A DNA stretch of 64,000 nucleotides from Mycobacterium stomatepiae (GCF_010731715.1 NZ_AP022587.1:1922001-1986000), one strand, 5' to 3'; shown: positions 31,026 through 40,185, numbered from the stretch's first letter. Translations and numbers: made by a program. The notes: generated from the sequence alone by a model not told the origin.

Positions 31026-32266
31026 GAATCCTGATGGTGTCGTGGGAGTACCCGCCGGTGGTGATCGGCGGGCTGGGCCGGCACGTGCATCATCTGTCGA
31101 CCGCGCTGGCCGCCGCCGGGCACGACGTGGTCGTGCTGTCGCGCCGCCCGACCGGCACCGATCCCAGCACGCACCCGTCGTCCGACGAGATGAGCGAGGG
31201 CGTGCGGGTGATCGCCGCCGCCCAGGATCCGCACGAATTCAGTTTCGGCACAGACATGATGGCCTGGACCCTGGCGATGGGCCACGCGATGATTCGCGCC
31301 GGGCTCAACCTCAAAAAGTCCGGCACTGCGCGGCCGTGGCGTCCCGACGTGGTGCACGCCCACGATTGGCTGGTAGCCCACCCCGCCATCACGCTCGCCC
31401 AATACTATGACGTGCCAATGGTTTCCACGATCCACGCGACCGAAGCCGGTAGGCATTCGGGCTGGGTCTCCGGAGCGATCAGTCGTCAGGTGCACGCCGT
31501 CGAATCGTGGCTGGTACGTGAATCCGATTCGCTGATCACCTGTTCGGCGTCGATGAGCGACGAGATCACCGAGCTGTTCGGTCCCGGTCTGGCCGAAACC
31601 ACCGTGATCCGCAACGGGATCGACGCGGCGCGTTGGCCGTTCGCCCCGCGGCGACCGCGCACCGGGCCCGCCGAACTGCTCTACGTCGGGCGGCTGGAGT
31701 ACGAGAAGGGGGTGCACGACCTGATCGCCGCGCTGCCGCGGATCAGGCGCACCAACCCGGGCACCACGCTGACCATCGCCGGCGACGGAACCCAGCAGGA
31801 CTGGCTCGTCGAGCAGGCCCGTAAACACCGGGTGCTCAAGGCAACTCGCTTCGTCGGGCACCTGCACCATGACGAACTGCTGGCGGCGCTGCACCGGGCC
31901 GACGCCGCGGTGTTCCCGAGCCACTACGAGCCGTTCGGGCTCGTCGCGCTGGAGGCCGCCGCGGCCGGCGCCCCGCTGGTGACCTCCAACATCGGCGGCC
32001 TGGGCGAAGCGGTTATCGACGGGCAGACCGGGGTGTCGTGCCCGCCGCGCGACGTCGCCGGCCTCGCCGCGGCGGCGCGCATTGTGCTCGACGATCCCGA
32101 CGCCGCGCAGCGGCGCGCCAACGCCGCGCGCGACCGGCTCACCTCGGACTTCGATTGGCGGACGGTGGCCGGTCAGACCGCGCAGGTATACATGGCCGCC
32201 AAGCGTGGCGAGCGTCAGCAGCTGCCGCGGCTGCCGATCACCGAACACGCGCTGCCCGACCGTTGA
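31022..32266 (+). CDS. GT4 alpha-1,4-glucosyltransferase of MGLP/glycogen synthesis (Rv3032-like)
   Basis: Elongates alpha-1,4-glucan chains. GT-B fold: N-terminal RILMVSWEYPPVVIGGLGRH, mid VVHAHDWLVAHPAITLA, and C-terminal donor site with LLYVGRLEYEKGVHDL and the E-X7-E motif in EPFGLVALEAAAAGAP. 414 aa, equal to tuberculosis Rv3032. The ATG overlaps the branching-enzyme stop (ATGA). Together the three genes supply chain elongation, branching and methylation. Confidence 0.94.
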   Translation: MRILMVSWEYPPVVIGGLGRHVHHLSTALAAAGHDVVVLSRRPTGTDPSTHPSSDEMSEGVRVIAAAQDPHEFSFGTDMMAWTLAMGHAMIRAGLNLKKSGTARPWRPDVVHAHDWLVAHPAITLAQYYDVPMVSTIHATEAGRHSGWVSGAISRQVHAVESWLVRESDSLITCSASMSDEITELFGPGLAETTVIRNGIDAARWPFAPRRPRTGPAELLYVGRLEYEKGVHDLIAALPRIRRTNPGTTLTIAGDGTQQDWLVEQARKHRVLKATRFVGHLHHDELLAALHRADAAVFPSHYEPFGLVALEAAAAGAPLVTSNIGGLGEAVIDGQTGVSCPPRDVAGLAAAARIVLDDPDAAQRRANAARDRLTSDFDWRTVAGQTAQVYMAAKRGERQQLPRLPITEHALPDR

Positions 32267-32269
32267 GCC

Positions 32270-33244
32270 TCACGCGTTGTCGATGCCGACCGAAGAGGCG
32301 CAGTAGCGCCAGAGTCGTTCGCGGTCGCGCTCACCGTGCCTGGTGAGCGGCAGGTAGTGCTCCGGGCGGGGCCGGCGATCGTGCCAGAAGCCACCGCTGG
32401 GCGGCGCGGGTTCGGTCGCGGCCAGCCAGATCGCGGTGTCGGCGCCCTGTTCTGGAGTCCGCAGCAGCGGGCCGGTGATCGACCGGAAACCCGGCAGGGA
32501 CGCGGCCACCCCGGGGGTGTCGGCCCAGCCCGGGTGCATCGAGTAGACGTGGATGTTGTCATCGGCCCAGTGGCGGGCCAGGATCGGGGCCAGCGCCACC
32601 TGCATGCGCTTGGTGCGCGCGTACGCGGCGACACCGCTGTACGGCTCGTCGAAATACTCGGGGTCGTCGGCGGGCAGCGACTGGGTGTACATCCCGCCCG
32701 ACGACATGAAGATCACCCGTGGGTCCTCGGCGCCGCGCAGCACCGTAAGCAAACACTCGGTCAACAGCACCGGACCCAGCACATGCGTGGCCAGGGTGAC
32801 CTCGTGCCGGTCGGCGGTCTCGGTCCGCTCGGGCGGTAACACCCCGGCGTTATGGATCAGCACATCCAGGTTCCACACCCTGGCCGACAGGTCGGCCGCG
32901 AAGGCACGCACCACCGAGAGGTCGGACATGTCGCACACCTCCACCTGCACGTCGGCCTCGGGATTGGCGTCGACGATCTCCTTGCGGGCCAGCTCACCGC
33001 TCGTCTCGTCGCGAACGGTCAACAGGACCGTCGCGCCCAGCTGCGCCAGGCCCGTGGCGATCGCCTTCCCGATGCCCCGGCTCGCGCCGGTGACGAGCGC
33101 GGTCTTCCCCTTCAGCGCGTGTGGCAGCGGGTCATCGGGCCAGCCGCGGCTGCGCAACCGATAGCTGATCCGGCTATAGCCTGCGACGACGGTCCGGTCG
33201 AGGGCGGTGTCGAGCAGGGACCGCAGTCCGCCGTGAACACTCAT
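32270..33244 (-). CDS. Short-chain dehydrogenase/reductase (DHRS12-like)
   Basis: A ~45-residue N-terminal extension precedes a Rossmann SDR: cofactor motif TGASRGIGKAIA (~51-62), LDVLIHNAGVLPP, catalytic serine in IFMSSGG and the YXXXK dyad in YARTKRMQ. 324 aa. DHRS12-like SDRs act on unknown lipid or steroid-like substrates. Convergent with the MGLP glucosyltransferase gene, 3 bases apart. First member of an accessory block absent from this place in M. tuberculosis. Confidence 0.88.
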   Translation of the reverse strand: MSVHGGLRSLLDTALDRTVVAGYSRISYRLRSRGWPDDPLPHALKGKTALVTGASRGIGKAIATGLAQLGATVLLTVRDETSGELARKEIVDANPEADVQVEVCDMSDLSVVRAFAADLSARVWNLDVLIHNAGVLPPERTETADRHEVTLATHVLGPVLLTECLLTVLRGAEDPRVIFMSSGGMYTQSLPADDPEYFDEPYSGVAAYARTKRMQVALAPILARHWADDNIHVYSMHPGWADTPGVAASLPGFRSITGPLLRTPEQGADTAIWLAATEPAPPSGGFWHDRRPRPEHYLPLTRHGERDRERLWRYCASSVGIDNA

Positions 33245-33307
33245 GCAGTCTTATTACCCACCAGGGCGCCAGGCATGCTCGCATCCTCATTGGGTACTAA
33301 TCGAACG

Positions 33308-34666
33308 ATGGGACTGGAATTTTCAAGCGTGGTCGACGCGCCGCGCGACGACGTGTTCGCCTGGTACGCACGCCCGGGTGCTTTCGAGCGGCTCTCGCCG
33401 CCCTGGTCGCCGATGCGGCTGGTCACCGAGGCCTCGTCACTGCGGGACGGACGAGCCGAACTCGCGCTCCCGGGCGGGCTGCGTTGGGTGGCCGAGCACC
33501 AGCCCGACGGCTACGACCCGCCTTGCCGGTTCGTCGACACCATCGGCGGTGCCGGCCTGGCCTCGCTGCCGGCCCGCATCGCGGTGCGGTGGCGCCACAG
33601 CCACGAATTCGAAGACGTTGGTGGCGATCGGACCCGGGTGATCGACCGGGTCCAAACGCCGGTCCCCGGCGCCGCGCTGCGCCCGATGTTCGTCTATCGG
33701 CACCGCCAGTTGGCCGACGATCTGGCCGCCCACCGGTTGGCCGCCCAGCACGGTCTGACCGCGCTGACCGTCGCGATCACCGGGGGGTCGGGACTGGTCG
33801 GTTCGGCACTGTCCGCGTTCTTGAGTACCGGCGGGCATCGCGTGATCCAGCTCGTTCGCCGTCCCGCGCGCGGCGGCGACGAACGCCAGTGGAATCCCGA
33901 GGATCCCGGCCCGGATCTGCTGGCCGGGGTCGACGCGGTCATTCATCTAGCGGGCGCCTCGATTGCCGGCCGGTTCACCGATGGACACCGCAAAGCTGTT
34001 CGTGACAGCCGGATTGGACCGACCCGCCGGCTGGCCGAACTGGTGGCACGCACGCCCGACCGGCCGCCCACCTTGATCTCGGCCTCGGCGATCGGCTACT
34101 ACGGTTACGACCGCGGCGACGAGGAGCTCACCGAGGCGAGCGAGCGCGGCGACGGGTTTCTGGCCGACGTCGTCGCCGACTGGGAGGACGCGACCGCACC
34201 GGCCGCGCAGGCGGGCGGGCAAGTGGTGCAGGTACGCACCGGCATCGTGCAATCCCTCCGCGGCGGCACGCTGAAGCTGATGCGCCCTCTGTTCAGCGCC
34301 GGGCTTGGTGGCCGGCTCGGCGATGGCCGACAGTGGTTGTCCTGGATAGGAATTGACGACCTGGTCGACGTGTATCACCGCGCACTGTGGGACAGCGCGC
34401 TGTCCGGTCCGGTGAATGCCGTTGCCCCGCAACCGGTTCGCAATAGCGAGTACACGCGAACGCTTGCACAGGTGCTGCGCCGGCCGGCGGCGCTGCCCGT
34501 TCCGCCGCTGGGACCTCGGCTGTTGCTCGGCGCGCAGGGCGCCCGCGAATTGGCCTGCGCCAGTCAGCGCGTCGCCCCGCAGCGGCTCGACGCGGCGGGT
34601 CACCGGTTCCGGCAACCCGATCTGGACGCCGCCCTGCGTCACCTGCTCGGGCGCGCCGCGCAGTGA
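33308..34666 (+). CDS. SRPBCC domain fused to a TIGR01777-type epimerase
   Basis: Residues ~1-150 form an SRPBCC helix-grip domain (LEFSSVVDAPRDDVFAWY, AFERLSPPWSPMRLV); residues ~155-450 form an extended SDR of the TIGR01777 (YfcH) type with AITGGSGLVGSALSAFL, AVIHLAGASIAGRF, SASAIGYYG and VQVRTGIV. 452 aa. The fusion of a ligand-binding domain to a NAD(P)-type epimerase suggests that one holds the substrate for the other; chemistry unknown. Divergent from the SDR gene. The open frame extends upstream without coding support. Confidence 0.88.
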   Translation: MGLEFSSVVDAPRDDVFAWYARPGAFERLSPPWSPMRLVTEASSLRDGRAELALPGGLRWVAEHQPDGYDPPCRFVDTIGGAGLASLPARIAVRWRHSHEFEDVGGDRTRVIDRVQTPVPGAALRPMFVYRHRQLADDLAAHRLAAQHGLTALTVAITGGSGLVGSALSAFLSTGGHRVIQLVRRPARGGDERQWNPEDPGPDLLAGVDAVIHLAGASIAGRFTDGHRKAVRDSRIGPTRRLAELVARTPDRPPTLISASAIGYYGYDRGDEELTEASERGDGFLADVVADWEDATAPAAQAGGQVVQVRTGIVQSLRGGTLKLMRPLFSAGLGGRLGDGRQWLSWIGIDDLVDVYHRALWDSALSGPVNAVAPQPVRNSEYTRTLAQVLRRPAALPVPPLGPRLLLGAQGARELACASQRVAPQRLDAAGHRFRQPDLDAALRHLLGRAAQ

Positions 34667-34676
34667 GCCCGACGAA

Positions 34677-35186
34677 TCAGGCTCGGGGATTGCCTAATTC
34701 GCCCTGGAAGCGTCGCATCGCGGCGATCAGCGCGGCGAAGACCCGATGAGCGGCCGCGAGATCGGCATCGGGCAGGTCCTGCATTGCCTCGCGGGTGTGC
34801 GTGCCCAACGGGGTGAAGAACAACCGGGCCGTGTCCATTCCGGTCTCGGAGAAACGCAGGATGACTTTACGGCGGTCCCCGGGATGCGAGTCGCGCCGGA
34901 TGTGCCCGGACTCGATCAGCCGGTCTACCAGATACGTGATCGCGGCACCGGACAAACCCATCCGCTGGCTGAGATCTCCCGACGTCATCGGCCGGCCGTT
35001 GGTTTCGGCCACCATGATGTGCAGCAGGGCACGGAAATCGGTCGGCCGCACGTCTTGCGACGCCGCGAACATCCGGCCGATCTGGTCCGATTCGGTCGAC
35101 ATCTCCCGCAGATCGGCCGACATCAGCGATTCCAGGGCCTGCCGCCCGCGTCGTTGTTCGTCAGCGTTCATACCCGTCAGCAGCAT
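34677..35186 (-). CDS. MarR-family regulator (CrtR-like position)
   Basis: Winged-helix MarR protein: PTDFRALLHIMVAE, recognition helix SGDLSQRMGLSGAAITYLVDRL, wing HIRRDSHPGDRRKVILRFSE. 169 aa; a second ATG at 35171 is possible. It is divergent from an MMPL transporter gene, with an AT-rich palindrome between them. The MarR/MMPL head-to-head pair matches CrtR and the MMPL gene of the Corynebacterium glutamicum carotenoid locus, where CrtR senses geranylgeranyl pyrophosphate. The ligand here is unknown. Confidence 0.88.
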   Translation of the reverse strand: MLLTGMNADEQRRGRQALESLMSADLREMSTESDQIGRMFAASQDVRPTDFRALLHIMVAETNGRPMTSGDLSQRMGLSGAAITYLVDRLIESGHIRRDSHPGDRRKVILRFSETGMDTARLFFTPLGTHTREAMQDLPDADLAAAHRVFAALIAAMRRFQGELGNPRA

Positions 35187-35205
35187 ATCTTCAGCCTCTG
35201 GTCAT

Positions 35206-35234
35206 TTCAGTTATTTAATGTTTAATTGACTGAA
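35206..35234. promoter_or_regulatory. AT-rich palindrome, probable MarR operator
   Basis: TTCAGT and ACTGAA arms frame a partly symmetrical TTAA-containing centre around 35220. The stretch is strikingly AT-rich for this genome and lies between the divergent marR and MMPL genes, overlapping possible upstream TTG start codons of the latter. Confidence 0.6.
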
Positions 35235-35258
35235 GTGGTGGAAAAGGCTGGTGTCGTG

Positions 35259-37364
35259 ATGTGGGAAAGTCTGGCCGCCGCCGTGACCGGGCGGCGTTCG
35301 TGGCTGTTGGGATCGGCCGCGGTCCTGCTGGGTATTGGGTTCATGGTGTTGGTCGGGGCCAACGCGTCGGCCGGCCAGGCGCCGCTGTCGGTGCCCGCGG
35401 AGTCCGACTCCGCCAGGGTCGACGCCGCTGCCCGCCAATTTCCCGGCGGCGATCGGGTTCCGTTGCTGCTGGTCGTGAGCCGCGCCGACGGCGCGCCGCT
35501 CGACCCCGCCGACGTGACGGCGACCCAGGCGGCCCGCGACCGGATGCAGGGCGTCGTCGCGCCATTCGGGGCGGCCAGCCCGGCGCCGCCGCTCGTGTCG
35601 TCGGACGGCAAGGCGGCCATTGGCGTGGTGCCCATCCGCGCCGACTTGTCCGGCTTGGTGCTGGGCGAGGGAGTCGCCGCGCTGCGCGCCGCCGCCGACG
35701 CCGGCCTGCCCGCGGACCTGCGGGCACACGTCACCGGCGGCCCGGCGTTCGGCGCCGATATCGCCAACGCGTTCACCGACGCCAACATCACGTTGCTGGC
35801 GGTCACCGCATCCGTGGTGACGCTGTTACTGATCGCCACCTATCGCTCGCCGATGCTGTGGCTGGCACCGCTGCTGGTGATCGGATTCGCCGACCGGGTC
35901 GCGGCGGCGGTGGGCACCGCGGTGGCCTCCCTGACCGGGCTGAGCTTCGACGGCGCGACCTCCGGCATCACCAGTGTGCTGGTGTTCGGCGCGGGCACCA
36001 ATTACGCGCTGCTGCTGATTTCGCGCTACCGGCAAGAACTTCGGAGCCACCCCGACCATCGTGACGCGTTGAGCCTCGCGGTGCGCAGGGCCGGGCCGGC
36101 GATCGTCGCCAGCAATGCCACCGTAGTGCTGGCGCTGCTCACCCTGCTCTTCGCGTCGACGCCCAGCACCCGCAGCCTGGGTGCGCTGGCAGCATGTGGG
36201 CTGGTGGTCGCCGCGCTGTCCGTCTTGGTGGTGCTGCCGCCGCTGCTCGGCTTGTGCGGCCGGCGACTGTTTTGGCCCCTGGTCCCCCAACCCGACGGCG
36301 CCGCGACTCTTGACTCCGGGGCCTGGCACCGGGTCGCCGCACAGGTGGCCGGTCGTCCCGCCGTCGTCGCCGCGGCTTCGATCGCAATGCTGGCGGCACT
36401 GGCCTGCGGCTTGCAGGGAACACGGATCGGCTTGTCGCAGACCGAACAGTTTCGGGTGCAAGCAGATTCGGTATCGGGCTACCACGTGGTGGCCGCGCAC
36501 TTTCCCGCGGGCCTGGCCAACCCCACGCTGGTCGTGGCGCCGACCGCAGCGGCGGCGCAGGTACGCGCGGCGATCTCCACCACTGCAGGTGTGGTATCGG
36601 TGACCGATGCGGGCCAGTCGGCAACCGGATTGACGAAATGGTCGGTGGTGACCGACGCCGCGCCGTCGTCGGATCGCGCCTTCGCAACCGTTGCCGCACT
36701 GCGAAATTCGACGAAATCCGCCGACCCGGGCGCGCTGGTCGGCGGACCCGACGCCCAGGCGCGCGACGTTCGCGACGCCGCGGTGCACGACCGGCTGATG
36801 CTGATCCCGGCGATCCTGGCGGTGATTCTCATCGTCCTGTTCGTATTGCTGCGCTCGGCGCTCGCGCCGCCCAACCTGTTGTCCGCGACGATTCTCGGCG
36901 CGCTGGCCGCGCTCGGCCTCGGCGGCTGGACGAGCTTGCACGTCTTCGGGTTTCCGGCGCTGGACAACAGCACCCCGTTGTTCGCCTTCCTGTTCCTGGC
37001 CGCCCTCGGCGTGGACTACACGATCTTCCTGGTCACCCGCGCCCGGGAAGAGGCGGCGCGGCACGGAGCACGCGATGGCATGATCCGCGCGGTGTCGGCC
37101 ACCGGCGGCGTGATCACCAGCGCGGGAATCGTTTTGGCGGCGGTCTTCTGCGTGCTGGGCGTCTTGCCGCTGATCGTGCTGACTCAGCTCGGCATCATCG
37201 TCGGCCTGGGAATTCTGCTCGACACCTTCGTGGTGCGCACCCTGGTGATTCCGGCGTTGTTCGCCCTGATCGGCGATCGAATCTGGTGGCCCGCCGACCC
37301 GGTCGACACCAAAGACATTGAACCGCAGAATAATCTACTACAGCAGGAACGGAGCAGGCTGTGA
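35259..37364 (+). CDS. MMPL/YdfJ-family RND membrane transporter
   Basis: About 701 aa with two RND halves: membrane segments at the N-terminus, a soluble domain (~45-170), then clusters of segments such as NITLLAVTASVVTLLLIATY, GTNYALLLISRYRQEL and, in the second half, LGVDYTIFLVTRAREEAARHG. Smaller than MmpL3/4, nearer the YdfJ type. ATG at 35259 or GTG at 35256 is supported by AAAGG upstream; TTG at 35226 would extend it by 11 codons into the operator. Its stop overlaps the tspO start (GTGA). Likely exports a lipid or isoprenoid; substrate inferred only from context. Confidence 0.88.
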   Translation: MWESLAAAVTGRRSWLLGSAAVLLGIGFMVLVGANASAGQAPLSVPAESDSARVDAAARQFPGGDRVPLLLVVSRADGAPLDPADVTATQAARDRMQGVVAPFGAASPAPPLVSSDGKAAIGVVPIRADLSGLVLGEGVAALRAAADAGLPADLRAHVTGGPAFGADIANAFTDANITLLAVTASVVTLLLIATYRSPMLWLAPLLVIGFADRVAAAVGTAVASLTGLSFDGATSGITSVLVFGAGTNYALLLISRYRQELRSHPDHRDALSLAVRRAGPAIVASNATVVLALLTLLFASTPSTRSLGALAACGLVVAALSVLVVLPPLLGLCGRRLFWPLVPQPDGAATLDSGAWHRVAAQVAGRPAVVAAASIAMLAALACGLQGTRIGLSQTEQFRVQADSVSGYHVVAAHFPAGLANPTLVVAPTAAAAQVRAAISTTAGVVSVTDAGQSATGLTKWSVVTDAAPSSDRAFATVAALRNSTKSADPGALVGGPDAQARDVRDAAVHDRLMLIPAILAVILIVLFVLLRSALAPPNLLSATILGALAALGLGGWTSLHVFGFPALDNSTPLFAFLFLAALGVDYTIFLVTRAREEAARHGARDGMIRAVSATGGVITSAGIVLAAVFCVLGVLPLIVLTQLGIIVGLGILLDTFVVRTLVIPALFALIGDRIWWPADPVDTKDIEPQNNLLQQERSRL

Positions 37365-37849
37365 AGCGCTCGACTCTCGCCGCGACGACACTGGCCGTCG
37401 CCCTGGCCGCGGCATCCGGAAGTATCGCCAGCCCGCGACGCGTGCCGGCGTGGTACGCACGGCTACGCAAACCCGCCTACCAACCGCCCGGCGCCGCGTT
37501 CCCCGTCGTCTGGACCGCCCTGTACGCCGACATCGCCACCACCTCCGCGGTGACGTTGGACAAGTTCCGCGCTGCGGGACGCCATGACAAGGCACGCGGC
37601 TACGCCGCGGCATTGACCGTCAACCTGTTGCTCAACGCCGGATGGAGTTGGCTGTTCTTCCGCTTTCACAAACTCGGCGCGGCCGTGCTCGGGGCGGCCG
37701 CGCTCACGGCCAGCAGCGCCGACCTGGCCCGCCGGGCGGCCGCGGCCGATCCGCGCGCCGGCACGGCACTCGCGCCCTACCCGCTGTGGTGCGCCTTCGC
37801 CACCATTCTGTCCGCCCATATCTGGCGACTCAACCGTCGCGTCCAATAA
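37361..37849 (+). CDS. TspO/MBR family tryptophan-rich sensory protein
   Basis: 162-aa membrane protein with five predicted segments. Family signatures are PAWYARLRKPAYQPPGAAFP followed by VVWTALY, and VNLLLNAGWSWLFFRFHKLG. TspO proteins bind porphyrins and other hydrophobic ligands and take part in light and oxidative stress responses. GTG start overlapping the transporter stop; its own stop overlaps the photolyase ATG by one base (TAATG), so the three genes form one operon. Confidence 0.93.
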   Translation: MKRSTLAATTLAVALAAASGSIASPRRVPAWYARLRKPAYQPPGAAFPVVWTALYADIATTSAVTLDKFRAAGRHDKARGYAAALTVNLLLNAGWSWLFFRFHKLGAAVLGAAALTASSADLARRAAAADPRAGTALAPYPLWCAFATILSAHIWRLNRRVQ

Positions 37850-39180
37850 TGCCCGCGCTCTTGTGGTTTCGCCGCGATCTGCGATTGCACGACCATCCCG
37901 CGCTACTCGCCGCGGCCGAAAGCGGCGACGTACTCGCCTGCTTTGTGCTCGACCCACGGCTGGAGAAATCGTCGGGCCGGCGCCGCCTGCAGTTCCTGGG
38001 TGACTCGCTGCGCCAACTGCGCGACGACCTAGATGGCCGGCTGCTGGTGACCCGCGGGCATGCCGAAGAGCTGATTCCCCGCATTGCCGACAAGTTCGAC
38101 GCGGCTGCGGTGCATATCTCGGAGGATTTCACGCCGTACGGAAAACGCCGTGACGAAAAGGTCCGGGCGGCACTGGGTTCGGTGCCCTTGGTCGCGACGG
38201 GATCGCCGTATCTGGTGACGCCGGGCCGCGTCACCAAGGACGACGGCGAACCGTACAAGGTATTCACGCCGTTTCTACGCAAATGGCGAAAAGCCGGCTG
38301 GCGCAAACCCGCGCAATCGAGCGCCGACTCGGCACGCTGGCTCGATCCGGCTGGCGTCGTCAAACAATGCACACTCCCCGACCCCGGCACCGAGCTCGGC
38401 TTCGATGCCGGTGAGGCGGCGGCACTTTCGCAATGGAAGCAGTTCGCCGACGGCGGGCTGGCCCGTTACGCGCAGGAGCGCGACCGCCCCGATCTGCCCG
38501 GCACCAGCCGGATGTCGGCGCACCTGAAGCTCGGTACCATTCACCCCCGAACCATGGTGGCGGCGATGAACCTCCGCCAGCAAGGCGCGCAAACGTATTT
38601 GCGGGAGTTGGCCTTTCGCGACTTCTACGCCGGGGTGCTGCATCACTGGCCGCACAGCGTCTGGCGCAACTGGAACAGCGACTTCGACGGCATCGAAACC
38701 GACACGGGGGCGGACGCATGCCGGCGCTTCGAAGCGTGGAAGGCCGGCGAAACGGGATTTCCGATTGTCGACGCCGGCATGCGTCAACTCCGCGAGACCG
38801 GCTTCATGCACAACCGGGTGCGCATGATCGTCGCATCGTTTCTGGTCAAGGATCTTCATCTGCCGTGGCAGTGGGGAGCCGAATGGTTCCTGGATCAACT
38901 GACCGATGGGGACATGGCCAGCAATCAGCACGGCTGGCAGTGGTGCGCGGGGTGCGGCACCGACGCCGCGCCCTACTTCCGGGTTTTCAACCCGACCACC
39001 CAGGGCCAAAAGTTCGATCCCGCAGGCGATTACATTCGGCGCTGGATCCCCGAGCTGAGCGCCGCCGAGGACGTTCACTTACGCAAAGGCGCACGGCCAC
39101 AAGGATATCCGGCACCGATCGTCGATCACAAAGCCGAACGGTCCGAAGCGCTGCGCCGCTATCAAAGCATAACTTCGTAA
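37849..39180 (+). CDS. phr: Deoxyribodipyrimidine photolyase
   Basis: Light-driven repair of cyclobutane pyrimidine dimers. The N-terminal antenna domain begins ALLWFRRDLRLHDHPAL; the FAD domain contains TSRMSAHLKLGTIHPR, LRELAFRDFYAGVLHHWP, ETGFPIVDAGMRQLRETGFM, HNRVRMIVASFLVKDLHLPW and the diagnostic NQHGWQWCAGCGTDAAPYFR. 443 aa, class I length. M. tuberculosis lacks an equivalent at this position; photolyase is expected in species exposed to sunlight. Third gene of the MMPL-tspO-phr operon. Confidence 0.94.
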   Translation: MPALLWFRRDLRLHDHPALLAAAESGDVLACFVLDPRLEKSSGRRRLQFLGDSLRQLRDDLDGRLLVTRGHAEELIPRIADKFDAAAVHISEDFTPYGKRRDEKVRAALGSVPLVATGSPYLVTPGRVTKDDGEPYKVFTPFLRKWRKAGWRKPAQSSADSARWLDPAGVVKQCTLPDPGTELGFDAGEAAALSQWKQFADGGLARYAQERDRPDLPGTSRMSAHLKLGTIHPRTMVAAMNLRQQGAQTYLRELAFRDFYAGVLHHWPHSVWRNWNSDFDGIETDTGADACRRFEAWKAGETGFPIVDAGMRQLRETGFMHNRVRMIVASFLVKDLHLPWQWGAEWFLDQLTDGDMASNQHGWQWCAGCGTDAAPYFRVFNPTTQGQKFDPAGDYIRRWIPELSAAEDVHLRKGARPQGYPAPIVDHKAERSEALRRYQSITS

Positions 39181-39311
39181 GCCGGCTCGCTAGAATCCGG
39201 CGCTGCGGCGCTACGACGCGCCGAAATTATCTTTGCGGAATCGCTGTGCGAAGCCGTTTGGCATGCAATTATCAGCCCGATTCTCCGTTGCTGATGCGCC
39301 AGGGAGGCGAT

Positions 39312-39866
39312 ATGGCCCACTCGATCGTTCGGACGTTGCTGGTTTCAGGTGCTGCCGTGGGGCTGATAGCCAGCGCCGGCGCCTGCTCGTGCTCGATCGG
39401 AGGGTCGTCGTCGCACGCGGTGTCGAAGAGCGACGTCGCCAGCCAGATCACCCAGAAGTTGACCGACGCTCAGGGCAACAAGCCCGACTCGGTCGACTGC
39501 CCAGGCGATCTGGACGCGAAAGTCGGCGCACAACTGAACTGCTCGATGAAGCTCAAGGGCACCACCTACGGCGTCAACGTCACCGTGACCAGCGTCGAGG
39601 GCAGCAACGTCAAGTTCGACATGGTCGAAACGGTCGACAAAGCCCAGGTCGCGACGGCGATCAGCGACAACATCACCCAGCAGTTCGGGACCAAGCCCCA
39701 GTCGGTGACCTGCCCCGACAATCTGAAGGGGGTAAAGGGCGCCACGCTGCGGTGCAAGCTCGTCACCGCCGAAGGTCAGACCTACGGGGTGAACGTGTCC
39801 GTCACGGGCGTCGACGCGGGCACGATCGACTATCACTTCGTCGTCGACGAACAGCCGTCATCCTGA
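39312..39866 (+). CDS. Exported protein with two DUF4333 domains (Rv3033-like)
   Basis: A signal peptide (LLVSGAAVGLIASAGAC) ends in a lipobox-like AGAC, followed by two tandem ~70-residue DUF4333 repeats, each with the paired-cysteine pattern DSVDCPGDL...LNCSMKL and QSVTCPDNL...LRCKLV. The repeat suggests internal duplication. 184 aa, against ~182 for Rv3033. ATG chosen because GGGAGG lies 4-10 bases ahead; an in-frame ATG six codons earlier is less well placed. Confidence 0.85.
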   Translation: MAHSIVRTLLVSGAAVGLIASAGACSCSIGGSSSHAVSKSDVASQITQKLTDAQGNKPDSVDCPGDLDAKVGAQLNCSMKLKGTTYGVNVTVTSVEGSNVKFDMVETVDKAQVATAISDNITQQFGTKPQSVTCPDNLKGVKGATLRCKLVTAEGQTYGVNVSVTGVDAGTIDYHFVVDEQPSS

Positions 39867-39876
39867 GCCCGGCGAG

Positions 39877-40185
39877 TCAGTAGCCAACCGCCGCAAAGTA
39901 ACCGACCACTCCCAGGAGTTCGGCCACGGTGGCCGCGGTTAACGTCGCGATGGCATAGGGCCACCCCGGTCGCCGGCGAACCAGCCGGATGATCGTCACC
40001 ACACACCCGATGATCGTCAGCGCGGCGGCCACCGATATCGACAGCAGCACCGCTGTGGCCGCCCGGTCGGTGCTACACCGCGGCGGCGGGCAGTAGTCGG
40101 TGAAGGCCAAGAACATGAACTCCATGCCGGCCGCTACGCCCCAGCCGACGACGGCGACAACCATCAGCACGATGGACAGCGCCAC
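39877..40185 (-). CDS. Small membrane protein, unknown; true start possibly CTG at 40254
   Basis: At least 102 aa with three hydrophobic segments (SIVLMVVAVVGWGVAAGMEF, AVLLSISVAAALTIIGCVV, AIATLTAATVAELLGVV). The frame stays open 23 codons upstream of the GTG and encodes SGYSKPGWGPYDPKPTRPGWD, a Pro/Gly/Tyr-rich tail typical of small actinobacterial membrane proteins. The only in-frame codon that would include it is CTG at 40254, which overlaps the preceding stop as CTGA. Function unknown. Confidence 0.65.
   Translation of the reverse strand: MALSIVLMVVAVVGWGVAAGMEFMFLAFTDYCPPPRCSTDRAATAVLLSISVAAALTIIGCVVTIIRLVRRRPGWPYAIATLTAATVAELLGVVGYFAAVGY

Noticed and set aside
39312..39866. Internal repeat as a repeat-in-toxin or adhesin
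   Set aside because: Only two copies, each a DUF4333 domain with its cysteine pair; a domain duplication explains it.
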